64,000 bases of DNA from QALR01 sp045646925. Lineage in GTDB: Bacteria > Bacillota > Clostridia > Oscillospirales > CAG-272. A model generated the notes under the pieces. The model was not told where the DNA came from and did not search any database. It saw nothing but the letters and a program-made list of their open reading frames with translations. The translations under genes and the position numbers were made by a program. The stretch covers positions 1-64,000 of the forward strand of contig JAZRLQ010000047.1 of the NCBI GenBank assembly GCA_045646925.1, written 5' to 3'. Shown one piece after another: positions 1-6,942 of the stretch. Positions within the stretch are counted from its first letter, which is position 1. The number at the start of each line of letters is the position of its first letter.

Positions 1-264
1 TATGATTATTCCTCGCTGGTCCTCTACGTGCTGGAGTCGAAGGACGGGGCGGTGATCGACCAGATCACACTCACGGACGACTTGGTGGCAACCGAGAAGG
101 GAATCTGTATCGGAGATAGCCAAGAGAAGGTCAAGGAGGCTTACGGAGATACCCTTCAGGACGACGGTAGCCGCTGGTACTATCGATCGGGAAAGAACCG
201 AGTGACCTTCAAGATCGAGGACGGCAAGGTTACGGGCATCGACCTGATGCAGGTGACACAATAA
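1..264 (+). CDS. Hypothetical protein, C-terminal part (cut by window start)
   Basis: The reading frame is open from base 1 to the TAA at 262-264, so the visible 87 residues are the tail of a longer protein; the CTG at 28 need not be its start. The segment contains an IGDSQEKVKEAYGD stretch followed by alternating strands (SRWYYRSG, VTFKIEDGKVTGIDL), a pattern seen in the C-terminal domains of many clostridial secreted proteins and lipoproteins of unknown function. No catalytic motif is visible. I do not recognise a named family. The codons are richer in G and C than those of the transposase that follows. Confidence 0.6.
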   Translation, partial: YDYSSLVLYVLESKDGAVIDQITLTDDLVATEKGICIGDSQEKVKEAYGDTLQDDGSRWYYRSGKNRVTFKIEDGKVTGIDLMQVTQ

Positions 265-276
265 AATCATTGGGAC

Positions 277-310
277 GGAATATCACTCCGACAAGGTCGG
301 AATATCACTC
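277..310. repeat. 12-nt direct repeat flanking a small hairpin
   Basis: The 12-mer GGAATATCACTC occurs at 277-288 and again at 299-310. Between and overlapping the copies is a 5-bp stem, CCGAC (288-292) / GTCGG (296-300), with an AAG loop. It sits just upstream of the RAYT gene. Such hairpin-plus-direct-repeat units are common near RAYT genes in Clostridia, but its role here is inferred only from position. Confidence 0.5.
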
Positions 311-330
311 TTTCTTTCTCTGCCGATTTG

Positions 331-339
331 TGATATAAT
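331..339 (+). promoter_or_regulatory. Extended -10 element of the RAYT gene
   Basis: TGATATAAT is an extended -10 (TGn-TATAAT). No good -35 is visible, as is usual for extended -10 promoters. It overlaps the ATG at 338, which argues that translation starts downstream at 350 or 356. Confidence 0.4.
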
Positions 340-355
340 GGGATGGGTGATGATA

Positions 356-853
356 ATGGATAATGAAAAAGAATTGCCGAAAAGAAAAAGATTGCGATTG
401 CAAAATTTTGATTATAGCTCATCCGGGGCTTATTTCATAACAATATGTACAAAAGATCGAAAAATGTTGTTTGCACCCGTAGGGGCGGATTCCATATCCG
501 CCCGAATGGTTGAAAGAACCTTCCTTGAAACTATACAGCGATATGACGGAGTTGATTCCCCAATATATGTTGTTATGCCAAATCATTTTCATGCGATCAT
601 TACGGTATCGCGGGCGGATCTGGAATCCGCCCCTACGATCTCGGAAATTGTCCAAGCATTCAAGCGATATTCAACTGTAGAATATGTTAAAATGGTAAAG
701 GACGGAATATTACCGCCCTTTGATAAACAAATATGGCAAAGATCGTTTTATGATCACGTTATACGCAATCGGGACGACTACAACGAAATATATAAATATA
801 TTTATGAGAACCCTATACGTTGGTACTACGACGAATTATACACAGAAGAATAG
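356..853 (+). CDS. REP-associated tyrosine transposase (RAYT, Y1_Tnp/IS200-like)
   Basis: This is a single-domain Y1 (HUH) nuclease of about 165 aa, the type that mobilises REP palindromes by single-strand cut and paste. Visible family marks are an N-terminal NFDYSSSGAYFITICTK segment, the HUH motif in MPNHFHAII and a C-terminal YDHVIRNRDDYNEIYKYI helix carrying the likely catalytic tyrosine. ATG 356 is preferred over 338 because 338 overlaps the -10. The gene is more AT-rich than its neighbours, consistent with transfer. Two inverted REP palindromes lie in frame inside it (478-504 and 611-637) and encode the loops GADSISAR and ADLESAP. The frame is intact, so the protein may be active. Confidence 0.85.
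   Translation: MDNEKELPKRKRLRLQNFDYSSSGAYFITICTKDRKMLFAPVGADSISARMVERTFLETIQRYDGVDSPIYVVMPNHFHAIITVSRADLESAPTISEIVQAFKRYSTVEYVKMVKDGILPPFDKQIWQRSFYDHVIRNRDDYNEIYKYIYENPIRWYYDELYTEE
478..504 (+). repeat. REP palindrome, copy 1, inside the RAYT gene
   Basis: A 27-nt palindrome with arms GGGCGGAT / ATCCGCCC around TCCAT and a CGTA head. It is in frame with the transposase and encodes a loop after the first beta strands. It matches copy 2 (611-637) in reverse complement at 26 of 27 positions. Confidence 0.8.
611..637 (-). repeat. REP palindrome, copy 2, inverted, inside the RAYT gene
   Basis: The reverse complement equals copy 1 except for one base in the loop (G for T). It also keeps the transposase frame and lies directly after the HUH strand. 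Opposite orientation with about 106 bp between copies gives the arrangement of a REP doublet (BIME-like). Confidence 0.8.
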
Positions 854-859
854 GGGTAT

Positions 860-892
860 GGGCTAAGCCCGAAGCCTTTGTAAAACAAAGGC
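860..892 (+). repeat. Two small hairpins downstream of the RAYT gene
   Basis: GGGC-TAA-GCCC (860-870) is followed by GCCTTTG-TAAAA-CAAAGGC (874-892). The second is a perfect 7-bp stem. There is no U-run, so a terminator is unlikely; subterminal hairpins of this kind are what Y1 transposases recognise in single-stranded form. Confidence 0.4.
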
Positions 893-926
893 GAAACTGG
901 CGATAAAATATGAAAAGGGGAAACAT

Positions 927-1292
927 ATGAATTTTCTGTATGATTTGTATATTAGTAGAACCGAGGAAGAATGTGGCAAAAAATATCGGGCAGAGTCTCT
1001 TATAGGTACTTTTCAAACTAAAGATGACGCTACCACGGTAATGAAAGAAGCAATGAGCGAAGGTAAACCGTTTTCAAAGCCCGATTGTGAACCCAGAATA
1101 CAAGAAGTAGAATTGGTTGGAGAAATCTTAAACATTAATTCTGTATATCGCTTTTTCGGATATAACAAAGATGGGGATATAATTTGTAGTTCTTATTATG
1201 CAGAAAAGGCTACCGCAATTCAAGATTTCATAAAGGCAAAGAAAAATATTTGTGGACATAATTGGTCTTTGAACACCTATAAATTAGGATAA
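927..1292 (+). CDS. Hypothetical protein, 121 aa
   Basis: It starts at ATG 927 behind AAAAGGGGAAAC. The product begins MNFLYDLYISRTEEE and is soluble-looking, with no signal peptide or membrane segment. It appears to be a mix of helices and strands (TFQTKDDATTVMKEAMSEG, YRFFGYNKDGDIICSS). No family is recognised. It lies alone between the RAYT gene and a strong terminator, in an AT-rich accessory segment, so it may have arrived with the mobile element. Confidence 0.6.
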   Translation: MNFLYDLYISRTEEECGKKYRAESLIGTFQTKDDATTVMKEAMSEGKPFSKPDCEPRIQEVELVGEILNINSVYRFFGYNKDGDIICSSYYAEKATAIQDFIKAKKNICGHNWSLNTYKLG

Positions 1293-1316
1293 TTACCGTT
1301 TTTTTAGATAGAAATC

Positions 1317-1344
1317 CCCCGACAGACTTTTTTATCTGTCGGGG
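1317..1344 (+). terminator. Terminator of the 121-aa orphan gene
   Basis: A perfect 10-bp stem, CCCCGACAGA (1317-1326) / TCTGTCGGGG (1335-1344), with an 8-nt T-rich loop. The 3' flank is only moderately T-rich (TTATCTATTTG). Confidence 0.7.
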
Positions 1345-1380
1345 TTATCTATTTGTTTTCTGCGGAGCAATTATGCCTTT

Positions 1381-1494
1381 TTGGACCGTCGAGGGTCTCG
1401 CTGCGGCTCGGTCACACTCGCGTTCTGACATGCCACTGGCATGTCATTCATTGCGCTCGTGCCGCTTCGCTACGCCTGTCCCTGCAAGGAGATA
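1381..1494 (+). repeat. Palindromic repeat element, copy A
   Basis: This gene-free stretch (1293-1665) holds a terminator and then this element. Its core is a perfect 10-bp palindrome, TGACATGCCA (1426-1435) / TGGCATGTCA (1437-1446), preceded by CGTTC and followed by TTCATT. The same layout (GTTC-TGACAnGCC..GGCnTGTCA-TTCATT) recurs in reverse orientation beside tRNA-Glu at 11643-11675. The left flank, read in reverse complement, resembles a tRNA T-arm and acceptor end (CGAGACCCTCGACGGTCC). No open reading frame of note. Confidence 0.5.
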
Positions 1495-1665
1495 GAACTT
1501 CCTTATGAGAAGGAGCCTTTTGCGCGTTTTTTTATTTCACTGAATAAAACCGATCCCGAAAGTGCATAATGAAAGTATTCTGAAAGAAGTATTTCGGAAA
1601 ATTCAAAAGTTCAATATTTGCGTGAGATCGGAGGATTTCGATCTCGGGAAAGGAACGGTGATGTT

Positions 1666-1845
1666 ATGTCCCCCAAAGAGCTTCTTTATATTGAGGACGC
1701 GCTTGGTCACACGGAGGAAAGCAAAAAATGCTGTGCCGATTTTTCAAATCAGGTGCAGGATCCCGCACTTAAAAATTTGCTTTCGGATCTATCCGCAAAG
1801 CAGAGCGTATTGTACGCAAAATTTTATTCCTTACTCAACGAATAA
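1666..1845 (+). CDS. Small CotF-locus partner protein (59 aa)
   Basis: ATG 1666 is chosen because AAAGGAAC lies just upstream and the family begins with a short polar segment before KELLYIEDALGH. The product is an all-helical miniprotein (KELLYIEDALGHTEESKKCC... DPALKNLLSDLSAKQ) resembling the short ferritin-like hairpins that accompany CotF-type spore coat proteins in Clostridia. Its stop is 13 bp before the start of the CotF-like gene, so the two are very likely one transcript. Function is inferred only from that pairing; likely a spore-coat or coat-morphogenesis component. Confidence 0.7.
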   Translation: MSPKELLYIEDALGHTEESKKCCADFSNQVQDPALKNLLSDLSAKQSVLYAKFYSLLNE

Positions 1846-1858
1846 GGAGGAAACGAAG

Positions 1859-2107
1859 ATGGATGATAAAGTGATGATGTCGACCGTTCTGGGTAACGTA
1901 AAGGGTATGTGCGATTTGATGATGCACGGCACGATCGAATCCGCGACTCCGAACGTACACGGTGCTTTCAAATGCGCGCTTGACGAGATGCTTTGTATGC
2001 AGAATCGCATTTATAACGAAATGAGTGCGAAGGGCTGGTATCCCGCGGAGCAGGCGGACGCGCAGAAGATTGCCGCAACGAAACAGAAATATTCACCGAG
2101 TGCTTGA
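1859..2107 (+). CDS. Spore coat protein, CotF family (82 aa)
   Basis: ATG 1859 follows AAGGAGGAAACGAAG, a strong ribosome site. The sequence matches the short clostridial form of the Coat_F family: MDDKVMMSTVLGNVKGMCD, then HGTIESATPNVHGAF, then MQNRIYNEMSAKGWYPAEQA. The conserved GW-P-A segment near the C terminus is a family hallmark. Coat_F proteins assemble into the spore coat; the short clostridial version lacks the processing region of Bacillus CotF. It follows its helical partner by 13 bp and is closed by a hairpin terminator at 2152. Confidence 0.85.
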   Translation: MDDKVMMSTVLGNVKGMCDLMMHGTIESATPNVHGAFKCALDEMLCMQNRIYNEMSAKGWYPAEQADAQKIAATKQKYSPSA

Positions 2108-2151
2108 AGCGGATGGGTTCCGAAAAAGAAAAGACGTGATATAATTTATTG

Positions 2152-2188
2152 AAAAAACGGCGGGGATATTGTTTCTCTGCCGTTTTTT
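2152..2188 (+). terminator. Terminator of the coat locus
   Basis: Stem AAAAAACGGC (2152-2161) / GCCGTTTTTT (2179-2188), with the 3' arm serving as the T-run. It overlaps the promoter of the next gene. Confidence 0.7.
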
Positions 2189-2197
2189 TGATATAAT
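2169..2197 (+). promoter_or_regulatory. Sigma-A promoter of the GTPase-NYN gene
   Basis: -35 TTGTTT (2169-2174), 17-bp spacer, -10 TATAAT (2192-2197). It lies across the terminator of the coat locus. Confidence 0.5.
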
Positions 2198-2230
2198 GAG
2201 ATTGAAAAAATTACGGTAAGGAGATACCGC

Positions 2231-4807
2231 ATGAAAAAGAAATTGATCATCGGCATTCTGGCTCACGTCGATGCAGGAAAAACGACGCTTTCGGAAGCGT
2301 TGCTCTATCAATCCGGCAAGATCCGCAAGCTTGGACGCGTCGATCATAAAAATACATATCTGGATACCAACGCCGTGGAAAGAGAAAGAGGTATCACGAT
2401 CTTTTCCAAGCAAGCGCGCTTTTCGGGGAAGGATTGCGAGTTCGTTTTGCTGGATACTCCCGGTCACGTAGACTTTTCCGCGGAAACGGAAAGAACGCTT
2501 GCGCTTTTGGACTACGCAATTCTGGTCGTTAGTGCGACGGACGGCGTACAGAATCATACGCGCACGCTTTGGCAGCTTTTGGAGTTTTACGGTGTGCCGA
2601 CCTTTATTTTCGGGAATAAGACCGATATTGCCATTCATCTTCGTGACGAGATGGAGGAGCAGATCGCGAAGGCGCTTTCCCCGTATTGTATCGCATTCGC
2701 GGATAATCAGACGAAGAGTGAGCTGGATGAAAAGCTGGCGCTCGTTCACGAGGATTTTCTGGAAAGCTTCCTTTCGGAGATTCCGATCGAGGACGGTGAA
2801 ATCGCATCTCTGATCAGTGAAAGAAGATTGTTCCCCTGCATTTTCGGCTCGGCGCTGAAATTGTCGGGTGTAGATTTCCTTCTTGAAACGATAGAACGCT
2901 ATACGCTCGTTCCCGTTTACGAGGAAAAGAAGTTTGCCGCCAGGGTTTATAAAATTGCGAGATTGGATTCCGCAAGGCTTACCTATATGAAAGTCACGGG
3001 CGGTACGCTTTCCGCAAGAGACGAGATCTCTTATATCGGCGCAAACGGAAAACAATATACGGAGAAGATCAGTCAGATCCGCTTATATTCCGGAGACAAA
3101 TTCGAACAGACCGATTCCGTTTCGGCGGGAGAGATCTGCGCGGTTCTTGGTCTTTCGTCGACTTATATCGGGCAGGGACTTGGCGCGGAGAGTGACGGCG
3201 GTAAGCCGATTCTTGAGCCGGCGCTTTCCTATTGTATCCAGCTACCTCCCGAATGCGATGTGAACCTTTATTTCCCGAAGCTGAAGGAGCTGGAGGAGGA
3301 AGAGCCTTCTTTGCATTTGTATTGGAACGAATCTCTCCGACAGATCGAAGCGGGATTGATGGGCGAAATACAGATCGATCTGCTGAAAAGAATGATCTGG
3401 GAACGCTTGGGCGTTCGTTGTGAAATGGATACGGGAAAAATTCTCTACAAAGAGAAGGTTGCCGAAAAAACGATTGGTATCGGGCATTTTGAGCCTCTCC
3501 GACATTATGCGGAGGTTCAACTGCTTTTGGAGCCGCAACCGAAGGGCACGGGGCTTGTTTTTGACACGCGCCTTTCCGAGAACAGTCTGGATATGAACTG
3601 GCAAAGACTCATTCTTTCTCATTTATATGAAAAGGATCACAAGGGTGTGATGATCGGTGCTTCTCTGACCGATACGAAAATTACCCTCGTTGCAGGAAAA
3701 GCGCATTTGAAGCATACGGAAGGCGGAGATTTCCGTGAAGCGACGTGGCGCGCAGTCCGACATGGGCTTATGCGAGCGGGTTGCACCTTGCTTGAGCCGT
3801 ATTACAGCTTTCGTCTGGAGGTTCCGAGTGAGACGGTAGGACGCGCGATGGCGGATCTGCAAACGAAATCGGCGGATTTTGAGATCGAAAATGCGGACGG
3901 CGCATTTACCTGTATTAAGGGAAGAGCGCCCGTTTCAGAGCTTCACGGCTATATGCGCGAGGTGATCGCGTTTACAAAAGGAAGAGGAAGATTGTTCTGC
4001 ACGTCAGATGGATACGAGCCTTGCCATAACGCAGAGGAAATTTTGAAAAACGCAGGATACGATCCCGAAGCGGATCTCGAGAATCCGCCGCATTCCGTAT
4101 TTTGCGCGCAGGGCGCAGGCTTCGTCGTGCCTTGGCAAGAGGTGGAGAGCTATAAGCATTTGGACGTGGAGTTGACGGAGGATTCCGTTCCGATCATTCC
4201 GAAGGTCTCGACGCTTGTGAACAAATATAGTTTGAGCGACGAGGAATTGGAAGCGATCATGCTCCGTGAGTTTGGTCCGATCAGAAGAAAGCGTTACACC
4301 GAGCCGAAAATCATCGTGGCAGGGAAGAGCGAAAAAGCAAACAAAAAGAAAGAAATCAAGCCACAGAAAAAATTGGTGATCATCGACGGGTATAACGTGA
4401 TCTACGCATGGGAACGTTTGGCAAAGATCGCGAAGGTGAATCTGGAGGAGGCGCGGAAAAATCTGATCGACCTACTTGAAAATTATACGGCGTATACAAA
4501 AACGGAGGTCGTTCTCGTCTTTGACGCGTATCTTGTGAAGGACGGTAAGGGATCGAATTTTGAAAAAGACGGTTTGCGCGTCGTCTTTACCAAGCAGGAT
4601 CAAACAGCGGACACATATATTGAGATCATGATGAGCGAGCTGGGACCCAATTACGCGATCCGCGTGGTGACGGCAGACAGATTGTTGCAAAATTCCGCCG
4701 TTCTCTCCGGAATTTTGCGTATGACACCGAAGGAATTTGAAGATGAGATCACCGCGGTCGGCAACGAGATTACTGAATTTGTGAAAAAGCTTGCCGTAAG
4801 CAAATAA
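2231..4807 (+). CDS. TetM/EF-G-like ribosomal GTPase fused to a Rae1/YacP-type NYN ribonuclease domain
   Basis: An 858-aa protein. Residues 1 to about 660 match the ribosomal-protection (TetM/TetO/TetW) branch of EF-G: G1 AHVDAGKTT (11-19), G2 RERGIT, G3 DTPGHVDF, G4 NKTD, then domains II-V ending with the family signature GYEPCH and SVFCAQGAGFVVPW. A lysine-rich linker (about 695-712) leads to a NYN domain (about 714-845) that reads like Bacillus Rae1: DGYNVIYAW, VLVFDAYLVKDG, VVFTKQDQTAD and a VVTAD strand, keeping the acidic residues expected for metal binding. Rae1 cuts mRNA in the ribosomal A site and TetM acts at the same site, so the fusion suggests an A-site-targeted nuclease loaded by a GTPase. 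Tetracycline resistance is not demonstrated. It is monocistronic, with its own promoter and terminator. Confidence 0.9.
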   Translation: MKKKLIIGILAHVDAGKTTLSEALLYQSGKIRKLGRVDHKNTYLDTNAVERERGITIFSKQARFSGKDCEFVLLDTPGHVDFSAETERTLALLDYAILVVSATDGVQNHTRTLWQLLEFYGVPTFIFGNKTDIAIHLRDEMEEQIAKALSPYCIAFADNQTKSELDEKLALVHEDFLESFLSEIPIEDGEIASLISERRLFPCIFGSALKLSGVDFLLETIERYTLVPVYEEKKFAARVYKIARLDSARLTYMKVTGGTLSARDEISYIGANGKQYTEKISQIRLYSGDKFEQTDSVSAGEICAVLGLSSTYIGQGLGAESDGGKPILEPALSYCIQLPPECDVNLYFPKLKELEEEEPSLHLYWNESLRQIEAGLMGEIQIDLLKRMIWERLGVRCEMDTGKILYKEKVAEKTIGIGHFEPLRHYAEVQLLLEPQPKGTGLVFDTRLSENSLDMNWQRLILSHLYEKDHKGVMIGASLTDTKITLVAGKAHLKHTEGGDFREATWRAVRHGLMRAGCTLLEPYYSFRLEVPSETVGRAMADLQTKSADFEIENADGAFTCIKGRAPVSELHGYMREVIAFTKGRGRLFCTSDGYEPCHNAEEILKNAGYDPEADLENPPHSVFCAQGAGFVVPWQEVESYKHLDVELTEDSVPIIPKVSTLVNKYSLSDEELEAIMLREFGPIRRKRYTEPKIIVAGKSEKANKKKEIKPQKKLVIIDGYNVIYAWERLAKIAKVNLEEARKNLIDLLENYTAYTKTEVVLVFDAYLVKDGKGSNFEKDGLRVVFTKQDQTADTYIEIMMSELGPNYAIRVVTADRLLQNSAVLSGILRMTPKEFEDEITAVGNEITEFVKKLAVSK

Positions 4808-4818
4808 GAGAAAAAGAA

Positions 4819-4855
4819 GGCGCGCCCGCGACGAAGCGGGTGCGCCAAATTTTTT
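4819..4855. terminator. Terminator between the GTPase-NYN gene and the YcxB-like gene
   Basis: Stem GGCGCGCCCGC (4819-4829) / GCGGGTGCGCC (4836-4846) with one G-T pair, followed by a T-run. The opposite strand also has a T-rich 3' side (CTTCTTTTTCTC), so it may serve both convergent genes. Confidence 0.8.
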
Positions 4856-4862
4856 TTGTTTA

Positions 4863-5360
4863 TTATTTGCGAAGAGAATTGATTTTTGCTTTGCAATCCT
4901 CCCACGTGCCTTCCACAAAAGCATCCTTGTAAAGACGGGTGGTGAGATTATCATTAAAATAGATGATCACGTTGTTTCCGCTTTCGTTGATACGTCGGAT
5001 GTTTTCGTATTTGAGTTTGCAGACGGAATTATGATCAGTCAGAACGATTTCGTCATCCTTGAACTCGGTCGTTCGGATCCATTCGGAAACGCCGTATGTT
5101 TTCGACAGAATTTTATATCTTTTGGCGAAGAAATAATATCGCAAAAAGAATAGTCTGTACGCGGAAAAAAGAAGAACGGCGAGCCATATCAACCAAAGCG
5201 TCCAATCGTTTGAGCGGATCAGTGCCAGAAGAACCAAAAAACCGGCGGAGAGGAGGATAAAGATGGAATACATAATTGAGACAACGATGGTGGAGGCGCC
5301 GACGATACTTTTTGACCATGACATCATCAGCTCTCGGGTGATCTTATATTCGTTTTTCAT
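4863..5360 (-). CDS. YcxB-like membrane protein (165 aa)
   Basis: Two hydrophobic helices (about residues 22-45 and 53-73) are followed by a soluble beta-rich domain with FKDDEIVLTDHN, KLKYENIRRINESGNNVIIYF and LYKDAF. This order matches the YcxB-like family, whose C-terminal domain resembles a PH/GRAM-like fold. The function is unknown; it is probably in the cytoplasmic membrane with the domain facing the cytoplasm. It ends 20 bp before murA on the same strand in map order, downstream of murA, and may be co-transcribed with it. Confidence 0.65.
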   Translation of the reverse strand: MKNEYKITRELMMSWSKSIVGASTIVVSIMYSIFILLSAGFLVLLALIRSNDWTLWLIWLAVLLFSAYRLFFLRYYFFAKRYKILSKTYGVSEWIRTTEFKDDEIVLTDHNSVCKLKYENIRRINESGNNVIIYFNDNLTTRLYKDAFVEGTWEDCKAKINSLRK

Positions 5361-5380
5361 AGAATGCTTCCTTTCTGATT

Positions 5381-6655
5381 TCAGTCCGGAAAATTGACCT
5401 TTTGGATGCGACCGCCGATGGCGCGGATTTTTTCGACGATATTGACGTAGCCTCGTTCAATATATTGGATGTCCTCGATCGTCGTTTGTCCTTCGGTTGC
5501 CAATGCGGCGACGACCATTGCGGCGCCCGCGCGGAGATCGCAGGATTTTACGACAGCAGGCTTGAAGACGGTATTGCCTTCAAAGATGGCTGTTTGTTCC
5601 TCGACCTCGATGTTTGCGCCCATTTTACGAAGCTCGTCAACGTAACGGAAGCGGTTGTTCCAGATCGTTTCGAACATTACGCTCTCTCCGTCTGCCAGAC
5701 AAAGCAGAACGGACATCTGCGGGTGCATATCCGTCGGGAAACCGGGATAGGGAAGCGTTTTGATATGAATGGCATCCAACGTGCCTTCGTAAGAAACACG
5801 AACGGCTTCGTCGAATTCTTCTACGGTGACGCCCATGTCGATCAGCTTCGAGGTGATCGATTCCAAATGCTTGGGAATCACGTTGTCTATGTACAGATCA
5901 CCCTTCGTTGCGGCGGCGGCTACCATAAACGTACCCGCTTCGATCATATCGGGAATGATCGAGTATTCGCAACCGTGGAGCTTTTCCACGCCGTTGATCT
6001 TGATGACGCTGGTACCTGCGCCGCGGATATCCGCTCCGCAAGCATTCAGAAAGTTTGCAACGTCAACCACGTGAGGTTCTCTTGCCGGATTTTCAATAAT
6101 GGTGGTGCCTTTCGCAAGAACTGCAGCGAAGATCGCGTTGATCGTTGCTCCGACGGACACACAACGGTCAAAGTAGATATTTTTACCGCAAAGTCCGTGA
6201 GCGGGATCGGTGGTAGCGTCAATACAGCCGTGATCGGTGTCAACGACGGCACCCAATTTCTCAAACGCTTTTACGTGGAGGTCGATGGGTCTTACGCCGA
6301 AATCGCAACCGCCGGGCAAACCGACTTTTGCGCGGCCGAATCTGCCGAGCAGTGCGCCGGCAAGGTAGTAAGAAGCGCGCATCTTTCGTACCAGATCGGA
6401 TTGTGCTTCGGTGGAATGGATGTGACGGGTATCGATTTCCACGGTGTCTTTGGAAATGGTCGTGATTTTTACGCCAATGCTTTCCAGAATCGAAAAGCAA
6501 CCGGCAACGTCGCTGATATCCGGTAAATTATCAATTAAACAAACGTCGTTTGAAAGTACAGTTGCGAATATGATAGCGACAGCGGAGTTTTTCATACCGC
6601 TGATCTCAACCTTTCCGGACAGCGGGATTCCGCCGTCCACAATAATCTTTTCCAT
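5381..6655 (-). CDS. murA: UDP-N-acetylglucosamine 1-carboxyvinyltransferase MurA
   Basis: It catalyses enolpyruvyl transfer from PEP to UDP-GlcNAc, the first committed step of peptidoglycan synthesis, in the cytoplasm. The 424-aa length is normal. Visible active-site residues are Lys22 in GMKNS, the fosfomycin-sensitive cysteine in LPGGCDFGVRPIDLH (about residue 116) and the arginine of DLRAGAAM near the C terminus. The start is preceded by GGGAG 7 nt upstream. Many Firmicutes carry two MurA paralogues; the sequence alone does not say which one this is. It is not next to other mur genes here; the dcw genes lie at the far end of the window. Confidence 0.95.
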   Translation of the reverse strand: MEKIIVDGGIPLSGKVEISGMKNSAVAIIFATVLSNDVCLIDNLPDISDVAGCFSILESIGVKITTISKDTVEIDTRHIHSTEAQSDLVRKMRASYYLAGALLGRFGRAKVGLPGGCDFGVRPIDLHVKAFEKLGAVVDTDHGCIDATTDPAHGLCGKNIYFDRCVSVGATINAIFAAVLAKGTTIIENPAREPHVVDVANFLNACGADIRGAGTSVIKINGVEKLHGCEYSIIPDMIEAGTFMVAAAATKGDLYIDNVIPKHLESITSKLIDMGVTVEEFDEAVRVSYEGTLDAIHIKTLPYPGFPTDMHPQMSVLLCLADGESVMFETIWNNRFRYVDELRKMGANIEVEEQTAIFEGNTVFKPAVVKSCDLRAGAAMVVAALATEGQTTIEDIQYIERGYVNIVEKIRAIGGRIQKVNFPD

Positions 6656-6779
6656 AAATAAACTCCCATTCTTGCCGGAGAGGCGTTTTTTTCAAAAAGC
6701 GGAGGAGGGTTCCTCATAAAACGATATAAAAACATGATGAAAAGAACATCATGACAAAATTCCCAATTTTCATAACTAA

Positions 6780-6808
6780 AGTATAGCATATCCTCATGAA
6801 AATTCCAA
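6780..6808 (-). promoter_or_regulatory. Promoter of murA
   Basis: On the minus strand: -35 TTGGAA (6808-6803), 17-bp spacer, -10 TATACT (6785-6780). It leaves a leader of about 115 nt before the murA start. The 287-bp gap 6656-6942 holds nothing else recognisable. Confidence 0.6.
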
Positions 6809-6942
6809 TAACTTTATGAAATTTTTTTGAAATTTTTTAGTTTGTCCCTTGAAAGCTGCGATGGGAACGTTATCTGCTTTAGTATATGATAAAAGATGGT
6901 TTTTGTGAGATCGGAATGCGAAAAATGGGAGCTCGAAGAAAT

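Noticed and set aside
1426..1446. CRISPR repeat unit
   Set aside because: A single palindrome with no regular repeats or spacers and no cas genes in the window.
2231..4807. Acquired tetracycline resistance gene tet(M/O/W)
   Set aside because: The protein has an extra NYN domain and host-like codon use, and no mobile element flanks it closely; the RAYT is 1.4 kb away and separated by a native coat locus.
5402..6526. 374-codon open frame on the plus strand
   Set aside because: Antisense to murA; composition (Asp, Phe, Arg, His rich) is that of a mirror frame.
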